Positions 7,183 through 15,917 of a stretch of 64,000 nucleotides of DNA are shown piece by piece. A program made the position numbers and the translations under genes. The notes below the pieces were generated by a model. The model worked only from the letters and a program-made list of their open reading frames with translations. It did not search any database and was not told where the DNA came from. The first letter of the stretch is position 1, and every line of letters starts with the position of its first letter. Origin of the DNA: Anaerolineae bacterium (GTDB taxonomy: Bacteria > Chloroflexota > Anaerolineae > Aggregatilineales > Phototrophicaceae); NCBI GenBank assembly GCA_022821805.1, contig JAJECX010000003.1, positions 1-64,000 on the forward strand. The letters are read 5' to 3'.

Positions 7183-8421
7183 CTACTGCGACATCAGGAA
7201 GGCGACGATATCAGCCAGCTGCTGATCGGTCATGCGCACGCCGAAGTTCACCGGCATCAAGCCTGAACTGTAGCCATCCACCACATAATCGCCGGGCCGC
7301 GTGATGCTTTCGACAAGATACTGTTCAACCGTATAACCTTCAAAGCCAGGCGCCGTCAGCCGCTCGTTCTGTATCCGCGCCAAAGTGCCGATCGTATCGG
7401 GCGCCGAAGCGCCGCCACGGTGGCAATCGGTGCAGCCGAACTCCGCATCATACAGGTCCGCGCCGCTGACCTCGCTGCCCACAATCTCGTTCGCTTCCCA
7501 GCGCGCCAGGATGCCCATCACGTTATCACCGGCCGGTGGTGGCGGCGGCTCGCTTGGCAGAGAGCCATCCGCCAGCGGCTTGCCATACTGCGCCACCGCG
7601 ATATAGTCTTCAAAAGCCCAGTCAGCGCCCTTGTCCCAGTTGAGGATATAAGCCGCCAAATCTTCAATTTCGTCGTGTCGAAAGCGCCCGCCCGCGGTCT
7701 GTGACCAGGCTGCCATACCCTCGCTGTTGGGCCACACGTTGCCGCTGCCCGGACGACCATGAATCAGGGTTGTGATAATGTATCCACGCAGATCGCCAGC
7801 CCATCCAACTTGCGCCAGGCGCGTGCCATTGTTGTAGAAAAAGACTTCTACTTCGTTTTCGCTGGTGGTTTCAATGTCTACCACCGTATCCCAAAGCGGG
7901 AAAAGCCCGTTCTCCACCGCCGTATCCAGCGATTCCAGGACAGCGACTCGACCAGCGACAGCCGATTCTATAGTTGCGTTCTGCTCGTCTATCTGCGCTT
8001 CCAGCTCAGTCAATGCCGCCAGGATCTCGTTCTGACGCTCTTCCGTCGGCGGATTTTCCGCGTCCGTCATTTCCGCCAGCAGGCTGTCGGTATTCTTGTT
8101 CAAGCGCACCAGCGCCCGATTCGCGTTGATGATCGCCGCAGTATGCAAGCCGACCGGGTCATAACCAAAGAAATGTGGATTGTTCAAACCGGGCGCGCGA
8201 TCACCGGCGCCATAACCCTCTTCGCCATGACACTCGGAACAATTCAAAGCGTATAATTCAGCGCCTCGCTCAATCGATCGGCCCGTATGCTGCTGCACGA
8301 ACGACTGCATCCGCGCTTCTTCGTTGATCGCCACCCATCCAACCAGGATCATCATGCCAACGAACATCGTAATGCCCATTAGAATGCGTCCCTCGATCGA
8401 TCTGATGAATAGAAGATTCAT
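7183..8421 (-). CDS. Membrane-anchored di-haem cytochrome c of the Rieske/cytochrome b complex
   Basis: 412 residues. One membrane helix near the N-terminus (about 12-31), then two cytochrome c domains with CSECH at 61-65 and CTDCH at 329-333. Between the first haem motif and the rest of its domain lies a charged helical insertion (about 100-160) that looks like a coiled coil. A proline-rich linker (PSEPPPPPAG, about 288-297) joins the domains. It follows the cytochrome b gene by 37 bases and should take electrons from the Rieske protein, in the place of cytochrome c1 or f. The last 50 residues resemble the mono-haem cytochrome downstream. Confidence 0.9.
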   Translation of the reverse strand: MNLLFIRSIEGRILMGITMFVGMMILVGWVAINEEARMQSFVQQHTGRSIERGAELYALNCSECHGEEGYGAGDRAPGLNNPHFFGYDPVGLHTAAIINANRALVRLNKNTDSLLAEMTDAENPPTEERQNEILAALTELEAQIDEQNATIESAVAGRVAVLESLDTAVENGLFPLWDTVVDIETTSENEVEVFFYNNGTRLAQVGWAGDLRGYIITTLIHGRPGSGNVWPNSEGMAAWSQTAGGRFRHDEIEDLAAYILNWDKGADWAFEDYIAVAQYGKPLADGSLPSEPPPPPAGDNVMGILARWEANEIVGSEVSGADLYDAEFGCTDCHRGGASAPDTIGTLARIQNERLTAPGFEGYTVEQYLVESITRPGDYVVDGYSSGLMPVNFGVRMTDQQLADIVAFLMSQ

Positions 8422-8458
8422 GCTCGATTCCCGTGTCTGATTCGCTCAGTCGCGCGCC

Positions 8459-10276
8459 CTAATCGAAATACGCCGACGCCTCGTGAATGAATAGGTGATC
8501 ACTAAAAATGCGCCGAACCGGAATGGGATTGCCTTCGGAATCCACCCGCTCGGAATAGACCAAGATAGGCTCGCCAGCCTCATCCAATTGGACCTGACCG
8601 CCTTCGATCAATACGCTGTCCCAACTCACGATCCAATCCAGCCGCTTCAAGCCCGCCTGATTGTCCGTAATCACCAACGCGCCCCAAACCCCCGGCAGCT
8701 CTTTCGCTTCCACCGCCGCGAGATGATGGTGGAATTCCTCCATCACCCGCATCACCTTCGGCGCCTCAGCGGCCGGTATCGTGCGGAAGCGCAGCGGCAA
8801 CTGATTCGCGCCGACCTTCTGATCCTTCAACTCCTGAATCAACTGGTCAAATTGACCGTTGGCGAAGACTTCGGCGTTGAACTCGGCGATGATGTCGGTC
8901 GCCGACATATCATCGCGCCCATGCAGCTGCGCCGTCGTATAGGCGCCAACGATCATCTGGTCGAAAGGTATCGTCCGCCCAATGCCGACCTTGCTGTGCG
9001 CCGGCTCAAAGGTCAACTCGTGCACGATCTCGGTCTCCGCCGATGTCTGCACCGCGAACTTCGCCAGCCCCATATAACTCAAAATCGTCGTCAGCGAAAT
9101 CAGCAGCAGCGCGATGGTAATCATAAAGCGCCGATGCGCGTAACGCCGGCTCGGCGTCACATCAAGATAGGGCAGCAGCGCCAAGCCGCCCAGCGCCACC
9201 GTCGGGAATGCCACGCCCCAGACGAACTTGTCGCCCAGCTTCAGCGCGCCCTGAATCCACAAGAAATACCAGGGCGCCGTCGTGCCCAGCGGCGTCACCT
9301 CCGGATTGGCGTGATTCTCCAGCGGCGCGTGATAGAACCAGATGCAGAGCACCGTGATGATGAAGGTCGTCGCGCCCAGCCACATCATTTCGTAGGTCAG
9401 CATGTCGGGGATGAAGTAAACGCGTTTGTCCAGCGGCACGCGCTTCGCCGTGTCCTCGCCGATATTCTCTTTCCGCGGCGGCAGACTGTGCCCGTGAATA
9501 ATCACTTTGTAATAATGCACGCCGAACATAATGAAAAGCAGCGCCGGCAGCGCCAGCACATGCAGCAGATAAAAGCGCAGCAAACCGTTCGCGCCCAGCT
9601 CCGGCGCCCCGCGCAATAGCAAATTGACCTGATCGCCAACCACCGGCGTCGCTTCCGCCATCGAAGCGCCGATCGTCACCGCCCACAGCGACAGCTGATC
9701 CCAAGGCAGCAAGTAACCGGAGAAACTCAAAAAGCCCGTTATCACCAGCAATAACAAGCCGGTGAACCAGGTGAACTGCCGCGGCTTCTTGTAACTGCCG
9801 GTGAACCAGGTGCGCATCATATGCATCGCCACCACCGCCACCATGAATTCAGCGCCCAGGCGGTGCATATCGCGCATCAGCTGACCTAGCGGCACATTGC
9901 TCAATATCGTCAGCATATCGCCATAGGCGATCTCCGGCGACGGCGTATACCAAAGCATCAGCAAGATGCCCGTGATCGTCTCGAACCAAACGAAATAAGA
10001 GGATAGCCAGCCCAAGCGGAAGCTGGGGTACATGCCCGTCACATCCCGATTGAAATAAGACGGGCGCATATGCAGCCAGAAGCCATCGGCATGCGGCGTC
10101 AATCGCGGATTCGGCCGCCGGCTCGCCGTCTCGCCGCGGAAAGCCTCGCGCAGATCCTGCACATTCAAGCCCGCGGTCAGGCGCTCAACCGAGTCGTCGA
10201 TGCCTTCAAATACCGCTTTCTTGAAGCCTTTTTCCTTGACATCATCCAGGAAGGACGGGAAGGGGAGGATGCTCAT
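8459..10276 (-). CDS. Cytochrome b (b6-type haem spacing, fused N and C parts) with a long C-terminal extension
   Basis: 605 residues against about 400 for a normal cytochrome b. Haem ligands are H138/H152 and H239/H254; the second pair is 14 residues apart, as in cytochrome b6, not 13 as in mitochondrial cytochrome b. The subunit-IV-like half is fused on, with the quinol-site motif reading APWY at 334-337, where PEWY is usual. Residues from about 410 to 605 form a hydrophilic extension of unknown role. The protein oxidises quinol in a bc-type complex with the Rieske protein upstream and the di-haem cytochrome c downstream. Confidence 0.93.
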   Translation of the reverse strand: MSILPFPSFLDDVKEKGFKKAVFEGIDDSVERLTAGLNVQDLREAFRGETASRRPNPRLTPHADGFWLHMRPSYFNRDVTGMYPSFRLGWLSSYFVWFETITGILLMLWYTPSPEIAYGDMLTILSNVPLGQLMRDMHRLGAEFMVAVVAMHMMRTWFTGSYKKPRQFTWFTGLLLLVITGFLSFSGYLLPWDQLSLWAVTIGASMAEATPVVGDQVNLLLRGAPELGANGLLRFYLLHVLALPALLFIMFGVHYYKVIIHGHSLPPRKENIGEDTAKRVPLDKRVYFIPDMLTYEMMWLGATTFIITVLCIWFYHAPLENHANPEVTPLGTTAPWYFLWIQGALKLGDKFVWGVAFPTVALGGLALLPYLDVTPSRRYAHRRFMITIALLLISLTTILSYMGLAKFAVQTSAETEIVHELTFEPAHSKVGIGRTIPFDQMIVGAYTTAQLHGRDDMSATDIIAEFNAEVFANGQFDQLIQELKDQKVGANQLPLRFRTIPAAEAPKVMRVMEEFHHHLAAVEAKELPGVWGALVITDNQAGLKRLDWIVSWDSVLIEGGQVQLDEAGEPILVYSERVDSEGNPIPVRRIFSDHLFIHEASAYFD

Positions 10277-10304
10277 GGATACTCCTCGTCTTTAGCTGGC
10301 GCCG

Positions 10305-10904
10305 CTACGGATGCAGCTCGCCAGTGATGCGCGCGCCCGTGTCAATCTGTATGCTCGTAATCTGCCGCTCGGGGTCCAGCGGAATCGCTCCGCCATCGGT
10401 CGGCGTCACCGCGGTGCTGCCATCGGCATAGGTCACCGTCGCGATGAAGCGATCCAGATTGCGCGGCGCCGGTCCCTCAATCCAGTTCCCATTCAGCTGA
10501 AACTTAGAACCATGACATGGACACTCAAAGCGGAAGTTGGTCGGCACCCACTTCGGCAAGCAGCCCAAATGCGTGCAAACCTGATAAAGCGCCCGCAAGC
10601 CGTCTTCGGTATGCGAGATGTGAAAGCGCCCCGAAGACACCGTCACCGGCGCCGTGCCCAACCCCGGCAATTCCTCCGGATTGAAGGCGAAAGTGCCGCC
10701 GAACTCGCCCTCTTTGAAGCGTGGGAAAGCGAACCAGATTAAGGCCGCGCCAGTTTCGCCCAAGGCAAGCAGCGTCGACGCCGACCAAATATAGTATAGG
10801 AACTCGCGCCGGCTGGGCGCCGCCACCTGTACGCTGGGCCTCGCCGCCGCCCGCGCGACCGGCGCGCTCATCGCCGTTGGATTGGTGCGTTCTGCTGTTG
10901 CCAT
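10305..10904 (-). CDS. Rieske 2Fe-2S protein of the cytochrome bc-type complex
   Basis: 199 residues from the ATG at 10904, chosen because AGAAGGAC lies just upstream; the frame stays open to 10979 without a better signal. A cytoplasmic N-terminus of about 35 residues, one membrane helix (about 36-60) and a Rieske domain with CTHLGC (110-115) and CPCHGS (128-133), the complete cluster-binding set. The RREFLYYIW start of the helix resembles a Tat-type twin arginine. First gene of the operon Rieske - cytochrome b - di-haem cytochrome c. Confidence 0.93.
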   Translation of the reverse strand: MATAERTNPTAMSAPVARAAARPSVQVAAPSRREFLYYIWSASTLLALGETGAALIWFAFPRFKEGEFGGTFAFNPEELPGLGTAPVTVSSGRFHISHTEDGLRALYQVCTHLGCLPKWVPTNFRFECPCHGSKFQLNGNWIEGPAPRNLDRFIATVTYADGSTAVTPTDGGAIPLDPERQITSIQIDTGARITGELHP

Positions 10905-10994
10905 AGGCTGTTGTCGTCCTTCTATTCCAACAGGACCGCCGCGCGAAATGACCAGAATTGCAGCGCGATTAGCAAGCAAACTTTTCGATAGTTA

Positions 10995-11024
10995 AATATA
11001 TCACAATCGAAGCGGGAGTTACAA
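10995..11024 (-). promoter_or_regulatory. Candidate promoter of the Rieske/cytochrome b operon
   Basis: On the minus strand: TTGTAA (11019-11024), 18 bases, TATATT (10995-11000), about 90 bases before the Rieske start. The spacer 10905-11088 is divergent; on the plus strand TAGAAT at 11049-11054 is a weaker -10 candidate for the restriction gene. Confidence 0.45.
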
Positions 11025-11088
11025 GTGAAATGTTTTTGGGATTCAGTGTAGAATATCCCACAGCATCAACCCGCCGAAAGCATGCGCG

Positions 11089-12852
11089 ATGCCGCCCATC
11101 ACCATCCAGCCGAACGACCGGCACTTGACGAAATACTATAGCGCGATCAAGGAATTGCGCGATGCCCAAGTCAAGCCGACCGAAGGCAATATGCGCCGCG
11201 CCTTTGGCGCTCTCTTAACCGGGCTCGGGCGCCGCCGCAAACTGACCCTGATTGACGAATACGCCACGCAAGGGAAGGGCAGGCGGCATATCCGCCCCGA
11301 CGGCGCGCTGGTTGACGAGTGGAAGCGCCCCTTTGCCTTTTGGGAAGCGAAAGACAGCAGCGACAATCTCTACGCCGAAATCGAAAACAAGAAGTCGGTC
11401 GGTTATCCGCTGGACAATATCATTTTTGAGGACACCGTCACCGCCGTCCTCTATCAAGACGGATTGGAAGCCCGGCGCACTTATATCCGCGAAAAGAAGA
11501 ATTTCGCCGCGCTGCTGACCCAATACTTCAATTACAAAGAACAAGCGCGCCAGAGTTTCAACGAAGCGGTCCAATCTTACGGCGAGCAAATCCGCGATAT
11601 CGCCACTCAGCTCAAAGCCAAGATTGACGCCGCCCATCAAGACAACCCTGAATTCCAGCGCCAGTTCGACGAATTCATGGAACTCTGCCGCCGCTCGCTC
11701 AATCCCAATATCAGCATGGAAGCGGTCGACGAAATGCTCATCCAGCACTTGATGACCGAGCGCATCATCCGCCGCGTCTTTGATGTCGCCCACTTCACCC
11801 AGACCAATGTCATCGCCGCCAAAATCGAAGAGGTCATCCGCGCGCTCACCAGCGCCTATTTCAGCCGCGCCGATTTCATGGGCGGCTTGCGCCACTTCCA
11901 TCAAGCCATTGAAGACGCCGCCGAAGACCTCGATTTCAGCGACAAGCAGACCTTCATCAACTCGGTCTACGAGCGCTTCTTCCAGGGCTACAGCGTCGAC
12001 ATCGCCGACACCCACGGCATCGTCTACACGCCCCAAGAGATCGTCGACTTCATGTGCGCCGCCGTCGAAGAAGCGCTGGAAAGCGAGTTCGGAAAGAAGC
12101 TGGGCGACGAAGGCGTTGTCATCATCGATCCGGCCACCGGCACCGGCAACTTTGTCGTCAACCTGCTGCGCCGCGCCCATGAACGGAATCTGCGGGAATT
12201 CGAAGACTTTTACAAGAAGCGTCTCTTCGCCAACGAAGTCATGCTCATGCCATATTACATCGCCTCGCTCAATATCGAGCGCGAATACTACGAGCTCACC
12301 GGACGCGCCGCGCCCTTCGAGGGACTCTGCTTCGTCGACACCCTCGATCTCGCCCGCGAGCGCCAGATGACCTTCCTCACCGAAGCCAATACCGAGCGCG
12401 TTGAACGCCAGAAAAAAGCCGACATCAACGTCATCATCGGCAACCCGCCCTACAACGTGGGCCAGGTCAACGAGAATGATAACAATAAGAATCGCAAATA
12501 CGATGTCATCGACCAGCGCATCCGCGAGACCTACGCCAAAGATTCAAAAGCGACCAACAAAAACGCGCTTAGCGATGTCTACGTGAAGTTTTGGCGCTGG
12601 GCCACCGATCGGCTGGGCGACCGCCCCGGCATCGTCTGCTTCGTGAGCAACAACAGCTTCGTCGATCAATACGCCTTCGACGGCATGCGCAAACATCTGA
12701 TGCAAGATTTCGACCAAATCTACCATTTGGACCTGCACGGAAACGTCCGCCAGAATCCCAAAATCAGCGGCACGACGCACAACGTTTTTGGCATTCAGGT
12801 AGGCGTCGGCGTCACCCTGGCGATACGCAACTTGACGACGCTCAATGATTGA
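11089..12852 (+). pseudogene. Type IIG/ISP restriction-modification enzyme, N-terminal half of a split gene
   Basis: 587 residues. A PD-(D/E)XK-like nuclease region (PDGAL at 70-74, FWEAKD at 84-89), a helical connector (about 140-300), then an N6-adenine methyltransferase domain with AdoMet motif DPATGTGNF (347-355) and catalytic NPPY (452-455). No helicase domain. The frame ends in GVGVTLAIR plus eight unrelated residues, in the middle of the domain. The missing part (target recognition and C-terminal specificity region) is at 14406-15827 in the same orientation. Alone, this half keeps nuclease and methyltransferase catalytic motifs but no recognition domain. It could be a pseudogene or work together with the second half as a separate subunit. 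Confidence 0.8.
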
Positions 12853-12903
12853 TTTTGGAGCGTATTCGTTTATAATAGACGCATCATAGATTGTGAGATA
12901 GGT

Positions 12904-13269
12904 ATGGCCGAGCAGAGAACTGAGAGTGAACGCATCATCGCCATCGAGGCAACTTATGAGCATCTGGCGACCAAAGCCGATGTCGCTAATCTGCGAACGG
13001 ATATCGCCAACCTGCGAACTGATTTGAAAGCCGATGACGCGGCGCTAAGAACTGAACTGAAAGATGACATCTCTAATTGCCGAACCGAACTGACCGAAGA
13101 AGTCGGCGATCATCGAGAAGAATTTATCGCCTTTAGTACCCGTGTCGATACTTCATTTCGCAACCTGAAATGGTTCATTACAATTGCGGTAGCCGCTAGC
13201 GCTGTTGCGGTTACTGTCATCAATATAATCGTTGCGGTCGCGCTCGCTTTGGTGCTGCGTGGAGTGTAA
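12904..13269 (+). CDS. Small coiled-coil protein with a C-terminal membrane anchor, inside the split restriction gene
   Basis: 121 residues. N-terminal motif SERIIAIEATYEHLATKAD, then heptad-like repeats (NLRTDIANLRTDL, ALRTELKDD) predicting a coiled coil to about residue 85, and one C-terminal membrane helix (about 93-118). It resembles the short coiled-coil/tail-anchored proteins often annotated as DUF1640-like or XhlA-like; the function of such proteins is unknown. It starts 51 bases after the broken frame of the restriction enzyme and is followed by a shorter relative at 13357. Confidence 0.65.
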   Translation: MAEQRTESERIIAIEATYEHLATKADVANLRTDIANLRTDLKADDAALRTELKDDISNCRTELTEEVGDHREEFIAFSTRVDTSFRNLKWFITIAVAASAVAVTVINIIVAVALALVLRGV

Positions 13270-13356
13270 AGGCATTCAAGTTGTGATAGGCAGGGAGTAT
13301 GTACGGCGCTTCGCTGAATTGGAACGTACCGTCTAGCACTAACGGAAAGCGTCGAA

Positions 13357-13536
13357 ATGACCCCAACGCCACATTCCAACAGCGAGCGCATCACGTTTAT
13401 CGAAGCGATCTTGCCCCATCTTGCCACCAAAGCGGATTTGGAGCGTCATACCAAGCTGCTCATCATGTGGTACGTCGGTACACAGATTGCCCTCTTTGCT
13501 GCTCTTTTCGCCGTGCTATCGCGTTTCCTGGGTTAA
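13357..13536 (+). CDS. 59-residue relative of the preceding coiled-coil/membrane protein
   Basis: Reads from ATG at 13357 to TAA at 13534-13536. It begins MTPTPHSNSERITFIEAIL and continues PHLATKADLERH, matching the start of the 121-residue protein (SERIIAIEATYEHLATKAD), then goes straight into a membrane helix (about 35-56) without the heptad repeats. The shared motif and the same membrane-tail layout indicate a duplicated pair in which one copy lost, or never gained, the coiled coil. A weak GGAAAG precedes the start. Confidence 0.55.
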   Translation: MTPTPHSNSERITFIEAILPHLATKADLERHTKLLIMWYVGTQIALFAALFAVLSRFLG

Positions 13537-13569
13537 ACTTGGCAAACCCCTGCTAGACCCAGCTTTGAC

Positions 13570-13613
13570 TATAGAGTCGGCATTACGCTGGCGATACGCA
13601 AACCTAATCGTAC
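13570..13613 (+). pseudogene. Remnant duplicate of the restriction gene break point
   Basis: The stretch encodes VGITLAIRKPNRTQG, matching GVGVTLAIR at the end of the N-terminal half (12803-12830). The two DNA copies differ at several third positions. They are therefore diverged homologues and not a fresh target-site duplication. It marks the true continuation of the enzyme before a second insertion at about 13600-14400. Confidence 0.5.
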
Positions 13614-14039
13614 TCAGGGAATCTCTTGCTTTGCAGGAGATTTGCGCTCAAGTAATATTGTCAAATTATTATCATCATCTGCATGAAGAGAGTACTTTGT
13701 CCCATTTCTAAAGATCATGTGTCTTATATCAAAGTGATCCGTTGCCAAGTCGAAATATTGTCCAAAACCTGCACGGTCTTGGTAATACATTCTCGCAGGA
13801 ACGGACCAAGGTTTTTCGGGCATAACAAATAGACTAATATTTATTGATTCTCCAAGCTTGTTTAGCAGGGCAACCGTTCGCGGCGTGTTTTTTCCAAGTT
13901 GTGGCGCGAGAGATTTGATGCCATCACTGTAATACTTCGCCTTAGCGGGAACAACTTTTAACTCTTCCAATTCAGCGGAGTGTATGCTCATGTATATGTT
14001 ATGAGCCAGTTCTGGGGTCATCTCTCTGTCAGTCATCAT
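13614..14039 (-). CDS. Unknown protein, second gene of an antisense pair inside the split restriction gene
   Basis: About 141 residues from the ATG at 14039; the start overlaps the end of the upstream coiled-coil gene by 11 bases (ATGATGACTGA), so translation is probably coupled. No signal peptide or membrane helix. Recognisable segments are AHNIYMSIHSAELEELKVV, a PRTVALLNKLGES helix and a beta-rich C-terminal part (FRNGTKYSLHADDDNNLTI). I do not recognise a family. Codon use is clearly more AT-rich than in the restriction gene around it, which suggests a separate origin. Confidence 0.55.
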   Translation of the reverse strand: MMTDREMTPELAHNIYMSIHSAELEELKVVPAKAKYYSDGIKSLAPQLGKNTPRTVALLNKLGESINISLFVMPEKPWSVPARMYYQDRAGFGQYFDLATDHFDIRHMIFRNGTKYSLHADDDNNLTILLERKSPAKQEIP

Positions 14040-14271
14040 TATCGGTCCTAAAACCCATCGGCGGTTTGGGAGGAATGTCAAAATGATCGAGAATAGCGTC
14101 TAAAGCCGATTGAATAGCGCTAACATCTTCTTGCAATCGGGCGATTGATTCTTGCATTTGGATCAACGTGACGGCGGTCACATTCATGTTTTCCAGTATG
14201 CTGTCTTGCGCTGACCGCAAACTTAGATACTCCGCTTTCAGTCGTTCGATTTCAATGTCTCTCGTGAACAT
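14029..14271 (-). CDS. Small coiled-coil protein, first gene of the antisense pair
   Basis: 80 residues: about 60 residues of continuous helix with heptad spacing (IEIERLKAEYLSLRSAQDS, then MQESIARLQEDVSAIQSAL) followed by a proline-rich end (DIPPKPPMGFRTDNDD). No membrane helix. It overlaps the next gene on the same strand, and its start lies beside the open frame of the restriction enzyme's second half. A small coiled-coil protein coupled to a larger unknown protein resembles many toxin-antitoxin or effector-regulator pairs, but this is only an analogy. Confidence 0.55.
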   Translation of the reverse strand: MFTRDIEIERLKAEYLSLRSAQDSILENMNVTAVTLIQMQESIARLQEDVSAIQSALDAILDHFDIPPKPPMGFRTDNDD

Positions 14272-14405
14272 TGCTTCAGCTTTCCGTACCTTTCGAAATG
14301 GACTATATTCCTAGTATATGTAGTCTGCGTCTGAAAATCAATTCTCGTTCTCTTGCGAAATACCGATGTTCAAGTCCGATTGTGACTAGCCTGATATCAG
14401 AACCT

Positions 14406-15827
14406 ATGGCTCGCCTCTACTACCACCGCCTGCCCGAATCCTGGCGCAAAGAAAACAAGCTCGATTTCCTCAGCGACAACTCCCTCAGCACCGTCGACTG
14501 GCAGCGCTTAATCCCCAACCAAAAGCACACCTGGCGCCGCACCGACACCGAAGACGAATTCGATTCCTTCCTCCCCATCGGCAGCAAAGAAGCCAAACGC
14601 GCCAAGCCCGACCAAGCTGAAACGATTTTCAAGACCTATTCAAGTGGCGTGAAAACGAATAGAGACGCACATGTATACGACTTTAGCGTTTCTACGTTAT
14701 CCAAACGCATGCGACGAACTGTAGAAGTCTACAACACGGAAGTTGATCGCTTTAGCCGGCAGACGCCCAAACCGGACGTAGATAACTTTGTGAACTATGA
14801 CTTGCTCAAATGGGACGGGACATTAAAGGCGTACCTTAAGAACGGCAATTACGGTACGTATGACCTAAACAGACTGCGCGATTCCCTGTATCGTCCTTTC
14901 ACAATTAAGCGTGTATATTTCGACAGTCAATTCATTAACGGCGTTTACTTACAGCATTACTTCTTCCCGGACGAACAGTCCGAAGCAGAAAACCGAATCA
15001 TCATTACAAGCGACATTGCGTATCGTGCAAACGTCTTCTCGACGCTTATCTCTAGAATAATTCCCGAGCAACACCTGTGTGCTTCATCGGACGGCCACCA
15101 ATGCTTCCCCTTCTACACATACGACGAAGACGGCAGCAACCGCCGCGAGAACATCACCGATTGGGCGCTTGGCCAATTCCGCCGCCACTACAAGGACCCC
15201 GCCATCGCCAAGTGGGACGTCTTCTACTACGTCTACGGTCTGCTCCACCATCCCGGCTACCGCGAACGCTACGCCCTCGATCTCAAGCGCAACCTGCCCA
15301 GAATCCCATTTGCTCCAGTGGCGACGAAGTCTCCCCCTGATACTTCGGGGGGAGATTTAGAGGGGGGTGGCTTTTGGGCGTTTTCCAAAGCCGGCCAGCA
15401 ACTCGCCGGCCTCCACCTCAACTACGAATCCGCCGACCGCTACGAACTCGATTGGGGTTCCGCGCGCAAACCCGTCAGCTACCGCGTCGAAAAGATGCTG
15501 CCCAAAGGCAAAGTCGATTCAGCCGAAGGCAGCTACAAGATCTACCACTCGCTCAAATACAACGATACGCTGACCCTGCACGGCATCCCCGAGCGCGCCT
15601 TCGCCTACCGCCTCGGCAACCGCAGCGCCCTCGATTGGATCGTCGACCAATACCGCGTCAAGACCGACAAGCGCAGCGGCATCACCCACGATCCCAACGG
15701 CTACAGCGACGACCCGCAGTATATTTTGAAGCTCATTGAGCGGGTTATCACCGTCAGCTTGCGGACGGTTGATATTGTCGAAGAGTTGTCAAAGCTGCCA
15801 TTCCGCGACGATTCGAAGGACGATTGA
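14406..15827 (+). pseudogene. Type ISP restriction-modification enzyme, C-terminal (recognition) half of the split gene
   Basis: About 473 residues from the ATG at 14406; the open frame extends upstream to 14271 but that part looks non-coding. It begins ARLYYHRLPESWRKENKLDF, which in intact relatives follows the methyltransferase core. Then come a target-recognition region (about 80-220) and the Type ISP C-terminal specificity domain (RDSLYRPFTIKRVYFDS, WDVFYYVYGLLHHPGYRERY, FWAFSKAGQQLAGLHLNYES). Bases 14620-15070 are much more AT-rich than the flanks, as if the recognition region was exchanged. About 20 codons at 15316-15375 come from a palindromic repeat inserted in frame. There is no clear ribosome binding site. 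Confidence 0.78.
15331..15373. repeat. Palindromic repeat inserted in frame in the restriction gene
   Basis: CTCCCCC and GGGGGGAG arms around a short loop, followed by AGGGGGGTGG. It adds roughly the residues APVATKSPPDTSGGDLEGGG between NLPRIPF and FWAFSKAG, which are adjacent or nearly so in relatives. The layout (hairpin, then A-G6-T) matches the copy before corA (16936-16975). Confidence 0.65.
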
Positions 15828-15917
15828 TTTCCCTCTGTGCTCTCGGCGCCCTCTCCACAACTCGCTGTCGTAGGTCTGTGTCTACGCGACCCTCGGTGGT
15901 GAAATCCCCAAGCCCAC

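Noticed and set aside
11215-12180. A 321-residue open frame antisense to the restriction enzyme
   Set aside because: Same shadow effect; the plus strand carries DPATGTGNF and nuclease motifs, the antisense frame carries none.
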